Positions 24,365 to 33,413 of a stretch of 64,000 bases of DNA are shown here, in pieces. The stretch is taken from the NCBI RefSeq assembly GCF_026340675.1, contig NZ_JAPEOX010000001.1:6448001-6512000 (forward strand), read 5' to 3'. Position numbers and translations under genes: made by a program. Source of the DNA: Streptomyces sp. NBC_01264 (lineage in GTDB: Bacteria; Actinomycetota; Actinomycetes; Streptomycetales; Streptomycetaceae). Position 1 is the first letter of the stretch, and every line of letters starts with the position of its first letter. The notes below the pieces were generated by a model. The model searched no databases. It was not told the origin of the DNA and was given only the letters and a program-made list of their open reading frames with translations.

Positions 24365-24753
24365 CAGGCCACCCCCAGCCGGTCGGCCGGGAGGCGGACC
24401 GCTCCGGCGATCCGGCCGCCGGCCGCGCGGACGGCGATGGCGGCATCCTCGGCCCAGACGTGCTCGACGACCAGGAGGAGGGCGCAGCTGCCGCGGTCCA
24501 TCAGTTCAGCCGATTCCCTGACGTCCTCCGGGCCGATCAGCGGGGCCGCCTCCCGGTGGGCGAGCAGGCCCCGGAGTTCGACGAACTCGTCGAACTCCGC
24601 CGACAGCACCTCGCCGCCCGCGGTCTTGGTGGCCACCAGTCCGTCGATCAGCCGCACGACCCCGGCCTTGCGCAGCCCCATCACCGCCTCGACCGCCGCG
24701 ACCCGCAGCTGTTCTTCCGGAAAGGCCAGGACGATGAACTCCGCAGGTCCCAT
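24364..24753 (-). CDS. DUF6325-family protein
   Basis: 129-residue soluble protein with the N-terminal pattern MGPAEFIVLAFPEEQL and a central LIDGLVATKT segment, as in the DUF6325/DUF1269-like group often paired with SHOCT proteins. A GGAG lies nine bases before ATG 24753. No enzymatic motif is visible. First gene of the two-gene minus-strand operon, divergent from the FtsW-like gene. Confidence 0.82.
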   Translation of the reverse strand: MGPAEFIVLAFPEEQLRVAAVEAVMGLRKAGVVRLIDGLVATKTAGGEVLSAEFDEFVELRGLLAHREAAPLIGPEDVRESAELMDRGSCALLLVVEHVWAEDAAIAVRAAGGRIAGAVRLPADRLGVA

Positions 24754-24862
24754 GAGAGGAGACTCCTGATCCGCTACTTCACTTCCGACCAGTTCTGACG
24801 ACTCTTCGGCACACTATGACATAAGCGGACATACGGCCCGCCTCCTTGCTACGTTTCCCCGT

Positions 24863-26233
24863 ATGACCGCTCTGACGGCGAAGGTGACGGAACCCGCCCC
24901 GCCACCGCCACCCGACGCCCGTGCACCCAAGCGTCGCGGAGTCGAGCTGTCGCTGCTCTTCGGCGCCGTGCTCATCGCCGTCCTCGGCCACCTCTACGTG
25001 GGGCTCGCCACCACCGGGCACATCCCCGCACCCGCCGCCCACTACGCCGCCGGCCTCGCCGTGGCCGCGCTCGTCGCCCACCTCGCCGTCCGCCTGTACG
25101 CCCCGTACGCCGATCCGCTGCTGCTCCCGATCGCCGTCCTGCTCAACGGGCTCGGCCTCGTCCTCATCCAGCGCCTCGACGCCACCACCCCCGGCAACGC
25201 CACGGCCGGTGAGCAACTGCGCTGGTCCGCCCTCGGGGTGGTGCTCTTCGTGCTCGCCGTCGCGCTGCTGCGCGACCACCGGGTGCTGCAGAAGTACGCG
25301 TACCTGTCCGTCGCCCTCGCGCTGGCACTGATGCTGGTGCCGGTCTTCTTCCCGGCCGTGAACGGCGCGCACATCTGGATCCGGTTCGCCGGGCTCTCCT
25401 TCCAGCCGGGGGAGTTCGCCAAGATCCTGCTCGCCGTCTTCTTCGCCTCCTACCTCGCGGCGAACCGCACCGCCCTGGCCCTCACCGGGCGCACCCTCTT
25501 CTGGAAGCTGAGGCTGCTGCCCGGCCGGGTGCTCGGCCCGATCCTGGCCATCTGGCTGCTCTCGGTCGGCGTGCTCGTCCTGGAGCGCGACCTCGGGACC
25601 TCGCTGCTCTTCTTCGGCCTCTTCGTGATCATGCTGTTCACGGCCACCGGCCGGATCGGCTGGATCGCCATCGGGCTGCTGCTCGCGGCCGTGGGCGCGT
25701 ACGCCGTCGGAACGTTCGAGCCGCACGTGAACAGCCGCGTGGACGACTGGCTGAATCCTTTCGCCTCCATCGAGCGCGGCGACGGCCCCGGCCAGCTCGC
25801 CCAGTCCCTCTTCTCCTTCGGAGCCGGCGGGCTGCTCGGCGCCGGGCTCGGCCACGGCCAGTCCTTTCTCATCGGGTTCGCCGCCAAATCCGACTTCATC
25901 CTCGCCACCGCCGGAGAGGAGCTCGGCCTCGTCGGCCTCACCGCGATCCTGCTCCTCTACGGGCTCCTCGTCGCCCGCGGCTTCCGCGCCGGGCTGGCGC
26001 TGCGCGACCCCTTCGGGCGGCTCCTCGCCACCGGACTCGCCTCGATCGTCGCGCTCCAGGTGTTCGTGATCGCCGGCGGAGTCACCGGTCTGATCCCGCT
26101 GACCGGCATGGCCATGCCCTTCCTCGCCCAGGGCGGCTCCTCCGTGGTCACCAACTGGATCATCGTCGCCCTGCTCGTCCGGCTCAGCGACAGCGCCCGC
26201 AGGCCCGGACCGGCCGAGGAGGCCGACGCGTGA
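24863..26233 (+). CDS. FtsW/RodA/SpoVE (SEDS) glycan polymerase
   Basis: 456-residue SEDS protein with about ten membrane helices. Diagnostic segments include ALALMLVPVFFPAVNGAHIW, the FQPGEFAKILLAVF motif and GLIPLTGMAMPFLAQGGSS near the C-terminus. SEDS proteins polymerise lipid II at the membrane together with a class B PBP. The stop overlaps the PBP start (GTGA), giving the expected cognate pair. Streptomyces carries several SEDS genes; this resembles the vegetative or sporulation-linked extra copy rather than the dcw-cluster ftsW, which is inference from context. Confidence 0.92.
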   Translation: MTALTAKVTEPAPPPPPDARAPKRRGVELSLLFGAVLIAVLGHLYVGLATTGHIPAPAAHYAAGLAVAALVAHLAVRLYAPYADPLLLPIAVLLNGLGLVLIQRLDATTPGNATAGEQLRWSALGVVLFVLAVALLRDHRVLQKYAYLSVALALALMLVPVFFPAVNGAHIWIRFAGLSFQPGEFAKILLAVFFASYLAANRTALALTGRTLFWKLRLLPGRVLGPILAIWLLSVGVLVLERDLGTSLLFFGLFVIMLFTATGRIGWIAIGLLLAAVGAYAVGTFEPHVNSRVDDWLNPFASIERGDGPGQLAQSLFSFGAGGLLGAGLGHGQSFLIGFAAKSDFILATAGEELGLVGLTAILLLYGLLVARGFRAGLALRDPFGRLLATGLASIVALQVFVIAGGVTGLIPLTGMAMPFLAQGGSSVVTNWIIVALLVRLSDSARRPGPAEEADA

Positions 26234-27690
26234 TCCGCTACATCCGCTGGTGCGCGTACTTCTGCGCCCTGCTGCTCGTCGCCCTGATGGTCAACGTCGG
26301 TCGCGTTCAGGTCTGGGAGGCCGCGGGCTACGGCGCGAACCCGGCCAACAAACGCCCCGCCATCGCGCGGTACGCGGAACCGCGCGGGGACATCACCGTC
26401 GACGGCCGTCCCGTCACCGGCTCCCGGGACAGCCGCCAACTCCTGCGCTACGAGCGCACGTACAAGAACGGCCCGCTCTACGCGCCCGTGACCGGCTTCG
26501 CCTCCCAGACCTACGGGACCAGCTTCCTGGAACGCGCCGAGGACCCGGTCCTCTCCGGCACCGACCCCGGGCTCTCGGCCTTCCCGCTCTGGTACGAGCT
26601 CTCGCGCGGCCGCCCCGGCGGCGGCGACGCCGCCACCACCATCCGGGCGAGCATGCAGCTGGCCGCGTACGCGGGGCTCGCGGGCAAGCGGGGCGCGGTC
26701 GCCGCCGTGGAGCCGGCCACCGGCAAGATCCTCGCGCTGGTCAGCAGCCCCTCCTACGACCCGGCGGTGCTCTCCGGCACCGGGCCGAAGGTCAAGGAGG
26801 CCTGGGAGAAGCTCAACGCGGACCCCGCCAAGCCGATGCTCAACCGCGCGCTGCGCGAGACGTACCCGCCCGGCTCCACCTTCAAGATCGTGACGGCCGC
26901 CGCCGCCCTCGACGCGGGCGTGGTCACCGACGTGGACGCGCCGACCGAGACCCCGGACCCGTACCCGCTGCCGGGCACCAGCACGCTGCTGCCGAACGCG
27001 GGCACGGGCTGCGCCGACGCCTCGATGGCGGACGCGGTGCAGTGGTCGTGCAACACGGTGATGGCGAAGATCGGCGTACAGGTCGGGCTGCGCGGGATGA
27101 CCGAGGCGGCCCGGCGGTTCGGGTTCAACGACGCCGGGCTGCGGGTGCCGGCCTGGGTGTCGCGGTCGAACTTCGACACCGACATGAGCCCCGACCAGCT
27201 GGCCCTGTCCTCGATCGGGCAGTTCAACACCAAGGCCACCCCGCTGCAGATGGCGATGGTGGCGGCGGCGGTCGCCAACGGCGGGGAGCTCAAGGCCCCC
27301 TACCTGGTGGACCGTACGACCCAGGACGACGGCGACCCGGTCCGCCGGGCCGACCAGCGCAGTCTCGGCCGGGCCATGACCCCGGTGACCGCGATGCGGA
27401 TGCAGGAGCTGATGGTGAAGGTGGTCGAGAACGGCACCGGCCGCAACGCGGCGATCCCCGGCGCCGTGGTCGGCGGCAAGACCGGCACCGCCCAGCACGG
27501 CGTCGGCAACGCGGGTACCCCGTACGCCTGGTTCATCTCCTGGGCGGGGCCCCGGGGCGGCCGACCGCCGGCCGTCGCGGTCGCGGTGGTCGTCGAGGAC
27601 GCGTCGGCCGTCCGCGGGGACATCAGCGGCAACGGCGCGGCCGCGCCGATCGCCCGGGCGGTGATGGAGGCGGCGCTGTCGGCCCGGTGA
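26230..27690 (+). CDS. Class B penicillin-binding protein (transpeptidase)
   Basis: 486-residue class B PBP. An N-terminal membrane anchor (residues about 8-28), a short pedestal and a transpeptidase domain with active-site Ser in PPGSTFKIV, the SCN motif (QWSCNTV) and KTG (GGKTGTAQHG). It cross-links peptidoglycan stems beside the SEDS partner encoded immediately upstream. GTG start overlaps the upstream stop. No PASTA or large dimerisation domain is present, consistent with the PbpA-like short type. Confidence 0.93.
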   Translation: MIRYIRWCAYFCALLLVALMVNVGRVQVWEAAGYGANPANKRPAIARYAEPRGDITVDGRPVTGSRDSRQLLRYERTYKNGPLYAPVTGFASQTYGTSFLERAEDPVLSGTDPGLSAFPLWYELSRGRPGGGDAATTIRASMQLAAYAGLAGKRGAVAAVEPATGKILALVSSPSYDPAVLSGTGPKVKEAWEKLNADPAKPMLNRALRETYPPGSTFKIVTAAAALDAGVVTDVDAPTETPDPYPLPGTSTLLPNAGTGCADASMADAVQWSCNTVMAKIGVQVGLRGMTEAARRFGFNDAGLRVPAWVSRSNFDTDMSPDQLALSSIGQFNTKATPLQMAMVAAAVANGGELKAPYLVDRTTQDDGDPVRRADQRSLGRAMTPVTAMRMQELMVKVVENGTGRNAAIPGAVVGGKTGTAQHGVGNAGTPYAWFISWAGPRGGRPPAVAVAVVVEDASAVRGDISGNGAAAPIARAVMEAALSAR

Positions 27691-27874
27691 AACGGCTCGG
27701 GCGGGGCGGTGGTTCCGTGATGACGGTGAGGCCGTGGCCCGACCTCGTGCGCGCTCGCCCTCAGCACGAATTCCCGCCGGAGAGCGCGTCGTAGCAGCCG
27801 CATCGCGGGAGCCGCGCCGCCCGGGCCGCGCTCCCGCCCGACGGAATCCCGCCCGACCGGTTCCGCCCACCGCC

Positions 27875-28981
27875 CTAGGTGCCCGCGCCCTCCGTGATGG
27901 CCTCCGCCACCTCCGCCACCCGCTGCTCCTCCTCGGCCGCGAACCGCTCCCGGTCGAGGGCCTCGGCGATCTCCTCGTCCTGGCTCATCAGCAGGTCCAG
28001 GTTGGAGTTCCCCATCTCGAAGACACCCATGTCCAGGTACGCCTTCTGCAGCCGCTCGCCCCACAGCCCGATGTCCTTCACGCACGGCACGATCCGGCTG
28101 AACAGCAGCTTGCGGAAGAGCGCCAGGAACTCCGACCGCTCGCTGAACTCCTCCGCCTCGGCGCGCGAGATGCCGAAGTTCTCCAGCACCTCCACCCCGC
28201 GCAGCCGGTCCCGCATCAGGTAGCAGCCCTCGATCACGAACTCCTCGCGCTCGCGCAGCTCGGCGTCCGACAACTGCTTGTAGTAGTCGCGCAGGGCCAT
28301 CCGCCCGAACGCCACGTGCCGTGCCTCGTCCTGCATCACGTAGGCCAGGATCTGCTTGGGCAGCGGCTTGTTCGTGGTGTCGCGGATCATCCCGAAGGCG
28401 GCCAGCGCCAGCCCCTCGATGAGCACCTGCATGCCCAGGTACGGCATGTCCCAGCGGGAATCGCGCAGGGTGTCGCCGAGCAGCCCCTGCAGGCTGTCGT
28501 TGATCGGGTAGAGCATCCCGATCTTCTCGTGCAGGAACCGCCCGAAGATCTCCGCGTGCCGGGCCTCGTCCATGGTCTGGGTGGCGGAGTAGAACTTCGC
28601 GTCCAGGTCCGGCACCGACTCGACGATGCGCGCCGCGCACACCATCGCGCCCTGCTCGCCGTGCAGGAACTGGCTGAAGTTCCAGGCGGCGTAGTGCCGG
28701 CGCAGCTCTCCCCGGTCCCGCTCGGTGAGCTTGGCCCAGTGCCGGGTGCCGTACAGCGGAAGCGCCTCGTCCGGGGTGCCCAGGGGATCGTACGGGTCCA
28801 CCTCGATGTCCCAGTCGATGCGCTTGGCGCCGTCCCACTGTTTGTCCTTGCCCTTCTGGTACAGGGCCAGCAGCCGTTCGCGGCCGCCGTCGTACTCCCA
28901 GCTGAAGCGGGCGTTGCCGGTGGCCGGGACAGGCCAGACGGTCTCTCCCGGATCTTTGGTGTAGAGCTCGTGCGTCGACAC
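27875..28981 (-). CDS. Ferritin-like diiron protein
   Basis: 368-residue soluble protein. Four-helix ferritin-like core with EQGAMVCAARI, DEARHAE, EGLALAAFG and DEARHVAFG, giving the two E/DExxH-type carboxylate-histidine motifs expected for a diiron centre of the R2-like/desaturase class. Reaction unknown: oxygen-dependent oxidation, hydroxylation or iron handling are possible. GTG 28981 follows GAGGGGG. It is transcribed away from a second diiron protein (AurF-like) across 186 bp, so the two are likely co-controlled, perhaps by the TetR protein at 30142. Confidence 0.87.
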   Translation of the reverse strand: MSTHELYTKDPGETVWPVPATGNARFSWEYDGGRERLLALYQKGKDKQWDGAKRIDWDIEVDPYDPLGTPDEALPLYGTRHWAKLTERDRGELRRHYAAWNFSQFLHGEQGAMVCAARIVESVPDLDAKFYSATQTMDEARHAEIFGRFLHEKIGMLYPINDSLQGLLGDTLRDSRWDMPYLGMQVLIEGLALAAFGMIRDTTNKPLPKQILAYVMQDEARHVAFGRMALRDYYKQLSDAELREREEFVIEGCYLMRDRLRGVEVLENFGISRAEAEEFSERSEFLALFRKLLFSRIVPCVKDIGLWGERLQKAYLDMGVFEMGNSNLDLLMSQDEEIAEALDRERFAAEEEQRVAEVAEAITEGAGT

Positions 28982-29167
28982 TGACGCCCCCTCGTCTCAC
29001 GTAGCCGCGTACTCGCGCGTACTTCCGTACGGGACTGGACAGTTGGCAGCGTCACACGTTGGTAGACGCGCGGTCAACAAGTCGTGTGCGGGGGATTGAC
29101 GGTCTTGCTGACAAGCAGTCTCATAAGACGTGACCGCCGGTAACTCGACGACGAGGTGTCCGAAGCC
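28982..29167. promoter_or_regulatory. Shared promoter region of two diiron genes
   Basis: 186-bp divergent region. CACACG (29053-29058) and CGTGTG (29083-29088) form an inverted repeat around a core flanked by TTG and CAA, a reasonable dimer operator. A TTGACG at 29096-29101 may be a -35 element for the plus-strand gene, with TCATAA 19 bp downstream as a weak -10. Assignments are tentative. Confidence 0.45.
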
Positions 29168-30097
29168 ATGACCACCGTGACCGAACGAGCCGAGCTCTGC
29201 GACGCCCTCGGCCTGCTCAAGGACCGCGAGCAGATCGCCGAGCGACTGCTCGAATCCTCGGCGAAGCACTCCTTCGACCCCGACAAGGAACTCGACTGGG
29301 ACGCCCCGCCCATCGACGGCAAGTACTACTGGCCGCCCGAGCTGCTCTCCCTCTTCGACACCCCGCTCTGGAAGAAGATGGGCGAGGAGCAGCGGATCGA
29401 ACTCTCCCGCCACGAGGCGGCGGCCCTCGGCTCGCTCGGCATCTGGTTCGAGATCATCCTCATGCAGCTCCTGGTCCGGCACGTCTACGACAAGTCCCTG
29501 ACCAGCAATCACGTCCGGTACGCGCTCACCGAGATAGCCGACGAGTGCCGCCACTCGATGATGTTCGCCCGCATGATCAAGACGGGCGGCGCCCCCGAGT
29601 ACCCGGTCTCCCGCGCCAACCACAACCTCGCCCGCGTCCTGAAGACGATCTCCACCACCCCCGGCTCCTTCGCCTGCACCCTCCTCGGCGAGGAGGTCCT
29701 CGACTGGATGCAGCGCCTGACCTTCCCGGACGAGCGCGTCCAGCCCCTCGTGCGCGGAGTCACCCGCATCCACGTCATCGAAGAGGCGCGCCACGTCCGC
29801 TACGCCCGCGAGGAACTGCGCCGCCAGATGCTCACCGCCCCGCGCTGGGAGCAGGAGTTGACCCGGGTGAGCTGCGGCCAGGCCGCCCGCGTCTTCTCGC
29901 AGGCCTTCGTGAACCCCCAGGTCTACGACAACATCGGCCTCGACCGGCGCGAGGCGCTCGCCCAGGTCAAGGCGAGCGGCCACCGCCGGGAGGTCATGCA
30001 GACCGGAGCCAAGCGGCTCACCGACTTCCTGGACGACATCGGTGTGATGCGGGGGGCCGGCCGCAAGCTCTGGAAGAGCTCGGGCCTCCTCGCCTGA
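29168..30097 (+). CDS. AurF-like diiron oxygenase
   Basis: 309-residue protein similar to the AurF/CmlI diiron oxygenase group. Metal-site helices: SLGIWFEIILMQLLVRHVYD, EIADECRHSMMFARM, and RIHVIEEARHVRYAREEL, each carrying the ExxH or E/D-H pattern. AurF-type enzymes oxidise amines to nitro groups, but this stand-alone copy outside an antibiotic cluster has no predictable substrate. ATG 29168 was preferred over GTG 29156 because of family-like N-terminal length, though both are possible. Divergent from another diiron protein and followed after 44 bp by a TetR regulator. Confidence 0.87.
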   Translation: MTTVTERAELCDALGLLKDREQIAERLLESSAKHSFDPDKELDWDAPPIDGKYYWPPELLSLFDTPLWKKMGEEQRIELSRHEAAALGSLGIWFEIILMQLLVRHVYDKSLTSNHVRYALTEIADECRHSMMFARMIKTGGAPEYPVSRANHNLARVLKTISTTPGSFACTLLGEEVLDWMQRLTFPDERVQPLVRGVTRIHVIEEARHVRYAREELRRQMLTAPRWEQELTRVSCGQAARVFSQAFVNPQVYDNIGLDRREALAQVKASGHRREVMQTGAKRLTDFLDDIGVMRGAGRKLWKSSGLLA

Positions 30098-30141
30098 GCA
30101 CTCACCGGCCCGGGCCCGGCGGGTGGGGTTACCCTGCGGAC

Positions 30142-30858
30142 ATGACAGCCGTACGGGCGTACCGCAGGTTGAGCGTCGAGGAGCGCCGGGCCCAGCTCCT
30201 CGACGCGGCCCTGACGTTGTTCGCACACCGGGCGCCGGAGGAGGTCTCGCTCGACGACGTGGCCGAGGCCGCCGGAGTCTCGCGCCCCCTGGTCTACCGC
30301 TACTTCCCCGGCGGGAAGCAGCAGCTCTACGAGGCCGCCCTCGGCTCGGCCGCCGACGTCCTGCGGCTCTGCTTCGCCGAACCCCAGGCCGGACCCCTGA
30401 CCCAGCGGCTCTCCCGGGCCCTGGACCGGTACCTCGCCTTCGTCGACGAACACGACGCCGGTTTCTCCGCCCTCCTCCAGGGCGGCAGCGTGGTCGAGAC
30501 CTCCCGCACCACCGCCACCGTCGACGGCATCCGCCGGGCCGCCGCCGAGGCGATCCTCTTCCACCTCGGCGTGCCGGCCCCCGGCCCGCGCCTGCGCATG
30601 ATGGTGCGCACGTGGATCACGGCGGTCGAGGCCGCCTCGCTGATCTGGATCGACGAGGGCAAACAGCCGGGGACCGACTCGCTCCGGGACTGGCTGGTGG
30701 ACCAGTTCATCGCCCTCCTCACGGCCACGGCCGCCACCGACCCCGAGACGGCCGCGGCGGCCCGCGCCGCCCTCGCGCTCGAATCGGCGGACGGTCCGGT
30801 GGGGGTACTGGCCCGCCGGGTGATCCCCGTGGTCTCCGAGGCGGCCCACCTGCTGTGA
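30142..30858 (+). CDS. TetR-family regulator
   Basis: 238-residue regulator with N-terminal HTH (RRAQLLDAALTLFAHRAPEE, SLDDVAEAAGVSRPLVYRYF) and a helical C-terminal domain with a VRTWITAVEAASLIWIDEG segment. Only 44 bp separates it from the AurF-like gene, so it is likely cotranscribed with it and may regulate the divergent diiron pair. Effector unknown. Confidence 0.92.
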   Translation: MTAVRAYRRLSVEERRAQLLDAALTLFAHRAPEEVSLDDVAEAAGVSRPLVYRYFPGGKQQLYEAALGSAADVLRLCFAEPQAGPLTQRLSRALDRYLAFVDEHDAGFSALLQGGSVVETSRTTATVDGIRRAAAEAILFHLGVPAPGPRLRMMVRTWITAVEAASLIWIDEGKQPGTDSLRDWLVDQFIALLTATAATDPETAAAARAALALESADGPVGVLARRVIPVVSEAAHLL

Positions 30859-30921
30859 TTTCTGAGAAGCTGTGAAACTGGGGGTGTGAGAAGCCAACCC
30901 ACCCCCTTCGAGGGCGGCCCG

Positions 30922-31185
30922 ATGGACGGCCGGACCCTGCCGATCCTCCTCGGCCCGACCGGCCACCCGTCCAAGTGGTACGAGATCCCGGTCCCGGCCC
31001 CGGACGGCGGCGCCCCCACGGTGCTGCTCTACGAGCGGGTCCCGGCGGGGTACTCCAAGCGCCTCGGGCTGCAGAAGGGGTGGAAGTACGTCTACGCCCC
31101 GGGCGCCGAGAAGCCGAAGCTCCGCTGGCCCTGGACCAAGCCGACCAAGCCGACCCCGCCGCCCCCGGCCGCGCCGGGGGAGTGA
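30922..31185 (+). CDS. Small conserved hypothetical protein
   Basis: 87-residue basic protein (MDGRTLPILLGPTGHPSKWY...). No family recognised. The C-terminus is Lys/Pro-rich (PWTKPTKPTPPPP). ATG 30922 is preceded by GAGGG at 7-nt spacing; a GTG at 30886 would add 12 residues. Codon composition is normal for the chromosome. The preceding gap of about 60 bp may hold its promoter. Confidence 0.65.
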   Translation: MDGRTLPILLGPTGHPSKWYEIPVPAPDGGAPTVLLYERVPAGYSKRLGLQKGWKYVYAPGAEKPKLRWPWTKPTKPTPPPPAAPGE

Positions 31186-31199
31186 CGCCGGGGCGTGAC

Positions 31200-31283
31200 C
31201 TCAGGGCAGCCGGGCGGCAGGCCACGCCAGCCGGGCGGCGGGTCACGTCATCCGGGCGCCAGGTCACGTCAGCCGGGCCTCGA
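31200..31283. repeat. 21-bp tandem repeat spanning kinase stop codon
   Basis: Four imperfect 21-bp units (31200-31220, 31221-31241, 31242-31262, 31263-31283) sharing GTCACGTCAGCCGGGC-type sequence. The last unit contains the end of the sensor-kinase gene, including its stop codon; the others lie just downstream of the gene on the minus strand and are partial duplicates of those final codons. Confidence 0.8.
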
Positions 31284-32517
31284 CCAGGGTCAGTACGGCC
31301 TCCGCCCCGCCCCCACCGTCCGCCGCCTGCCGGAACACCAGCCGGGCCCCGATGACCTCCGCCTGTCCCACCGCGATCGTCAGCCCCAGCCCGTGCCCCT
31401 TGCTCCCGCCCCCGGTACGGAACCGCTGGGGCCCGTGGGTCACGAGGTACTCGGGATAGCCGTCGCCGTGGTCCCGTACCGTCACCACCGGCCCGTCCAC
31501 CGTCACCACCACCGGCGCCCGCCCGTGCTTGTGGGCATTGGCGACCAGGTTCCCCAGCACCCGCTCCAGCCGCCGCCGGTCCGTCTCCACGTGCGCGTCC
31601 CGGACCACGATCACCTCGGTGTCGGTCCCCGACGCCCGCACCACCCGCCGGGCGAGCCGCCCGAGCTGGTGCAGGTCCGTCTCCACCACCTCGCTGCCCG
31701 AGTCGAGCCGGGAGATCTCCAGCAGGTCCTCCGTCAGCTGCCGCATCGTGCGCACCCGCTCCTGCACCAGCTCCGTCGCCCGCCCCTCGGGCAGCAGCTC
31801 CGACGCCGCCTGCAGACCGGTCAGAGGGGTGCGCAACTCGTGCGCCACGTCCGCCGTGAACCGCTGCTCCCGCTGGAGCTTCGTCTGCAGACTGCCCGCC
31901 ATCGTGTCCAGGGCCGCCGCCACGGTCGCCACCTCGTCCTGGTGCCGCGAGGGGTCCTTCGTCCGCGGATCCCCGACCCGCGCGTCCAGGTCGCCCTGGG
32001 TGATCCGGCGGGCCACCGTCGCCGTCTGGTGCAGCCGCCGCGTCACCCGCGTCACGGCGAAGGCGCCCACCAGCAGCGTCCCGCCGAGGGCCAGCACCGA
32101 CGAGCCGATGATCGCGTTGTCCAGCCCGGTGATCGTCCGCGCGCTCTGCCCGTAGTCCACGGCCACCGCCAGCGCCTTGCCGTCCGCCGGGGCCGCCGCC
32201 CACATCAGCTGCCGGCCCTCGTACTGCGCCACCAGCGTTCCGCGCTGCCCGGACAGGGCCAGCGCGCGCAGCGGGTCCGGCAGCCCGGCCGGATCCAGCC
32301 CGGACTCCGGCGGCAGCACCTCGCCGGCCTCGTAGGCGCGCGAGGCGTCGGTCAGCTTGCCCAGCGCCTTCTCGCGGGCCGTCGCGACGGTCTGCCGGGT
32401 CACCTCCACGTGCACGAGGACGCCCAGCACCGCCGCGAGCGAGCAGCACATCAGCACGATGAAGCACGCCGACTTCCACGTCAGCGTCGCCGTCCAGGAG
32501 GGCAGCCGGAGCCTCAC
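31264..32517 (-). CDS. Sensor histidine kinase without adjacent regulator
   Basis: 417-residue membrane kinase. Helix 1 near residues 10-32, an extracellular domain to about 135, helix 2 near 140-160 (SVLALGGTLLVGAFAV), HAMP, H-box TADVAHELRTPLTG, N-box NLVANAHKHG, G-boxes DHGDGYP and GHGLGLTIAV. GTG start overlaps the upstream lipoprotein stop (GTGA), so lipoprotein and kinase are made together. No response regulator flanks them, which is unusual for such a kinase. The overlapping lipoprotein may tune the sensor, as CseA does for CseC in the SigE system (analogy only). Confidence 0.9.
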   Translation of the reverse strand: MRLRLPSWTATLTWKSACFIVLMCCSLAAVLGVLVHVEVTRQTVATAREKALGKLTDASRAYEAGEVLPPESGLDPAGLPDPLRALALSGQRGTLVAQYEGRQLMWAAAPADGKALAVAVDYGQSARTITGLDNAIIGSSVLALGGTLLVGAFAVTRVTRRLHQTATVARRITQGDLDARVGDPRTKDPSRHQDEVATVAAALDTMAGSLQTKLQREQRFTADVAHELRTPLTGLQAASELLPEGRATELVQERVRTMRQLTEDLLEISRLDSGSEVVETDLHQLGRLARRVVRASGTDTEVIVVRDAHVETDRRRLERVLGNLVANAHKHGRAPVVVTVDGPVVTVRDHGDGYPEYLVTHGPQRFRTGGGSKGHGLGLTIAVGQAEVIGARLVFRQAADGGGGAEAVLTLVEARLT

Positions 32518-33284
32518 CGCGAGGCTCCCGACGCCTTGGGGCTCGGGGACGGTTTCGGGGCCCGGCTCGGGCCGGTGCCGGGCACCCGTACGATCTGCTC
32601 CCACACCGGCAGCATCGAGCGCTGCGTCTCGTCCCAGGACCAGGTGGTGTTCACCTCGTAGCCGGCGTTGGCGCTCGGGACGCGCAGGATCACGTCCCGC
32701 CCGGCGAGCTCGACGCTGATGACGGTGTCGGTCGTCGCCATGATCCGGTTGAGCCGGCCCTGGGCGTCCGCCGTGTACACGCGTACGGACATCTGCTGTT
32801 CCGGGTACTCGATGCCGACGATCAGCTCGTCCTTGCCGTTGCCGGTGAGGTCCCGGTAGTACGGCGTCAGTACCGGACACTTCTTCGGATCGGACCCGTC
32901 CGCCCCGCACGCGTTGATCGCGGCGATGGTCTCGGGAGGCATCCCGTCAGGGCCGGTCTGCACGTTCGGGTGGGCCCGCAGCTCCGCCTGCACCAGGGTC
33001 GCCGGGTCGATCCCGTGCACGTTCTGGTCCGGGACGGGCGCGATCCCGGGTACGTACTCGGGCGGCGCGCCCCCGGGATCGGCGGGCGGTACGACGGCCC
33101 CCGCGCGCCCCGGCCACAGATGTACGGGCCCGCTCGCCGTCGGGGTCGCCCCGGCGCGGGTCAGCCCGCCGGTGGCACCGCAGGCGCTCGCCAGCGGCAG
33201 CAGCAGGGCGGCCAGCAGGGCGGTCGGCGGGCCGGCCCGGACACACCGGCGCCGGGGGCCGCCGGAGGGAACGGATCCGATCAC
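32514..33284 (-). CDS. Lipoprotein coupled to sensor kinase
   Basis: 256-residue predicted lipoprotein with signal peptide and lipobox-like LASAC (Cys about 35). The mature domain contains DLTGNGKDELIVGIEY, an FG-GAP/calcium-loop-like pattern, and two cysteines around ACGADGSDPKKCP. The GTG start at 33284 follows AGGAGG at 8-nt spacing. Its stop overlaps the kinase start, so it probably acts with that kinase in the membrane or wall. No closer family recognised. Confidence 0.82.
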   Translation of the reverse strand: MIGSVPSGGPRRRCVRAGPPTALLAALLLPLASACGATGGLTRAGATPTASGPVHLWPGRAGAVVPPADPGGAPPEYVPGIAPVPDQNVHGIDPATLVQAELRAHPNVQTGPDGMPPETIAAINACGADGSDPKKCPVLTPYYRDLTGNGKDELIVGIEYPEQQMSVRVYTADAQGRLNRIMATTDTVISVELAGRDVILRVPSANAGYEVNTTWSWDETQRSMLPVWEQIVRVPGTGPSRAPKPSPSPKASGASR

Positions 33285-33413
33285 CCGTCCACCCTCCTCT
33301 CCCATCAGCATGTGCCCGTCCACAGTAGGCAGAGCCGCATCGTTTCTGCCCGTGAGCCCGCGCGGGCGCACACGCCCAGGGGTGGGGTGTGCCGGGGCCG
33401 ACGGGACGGAGGG

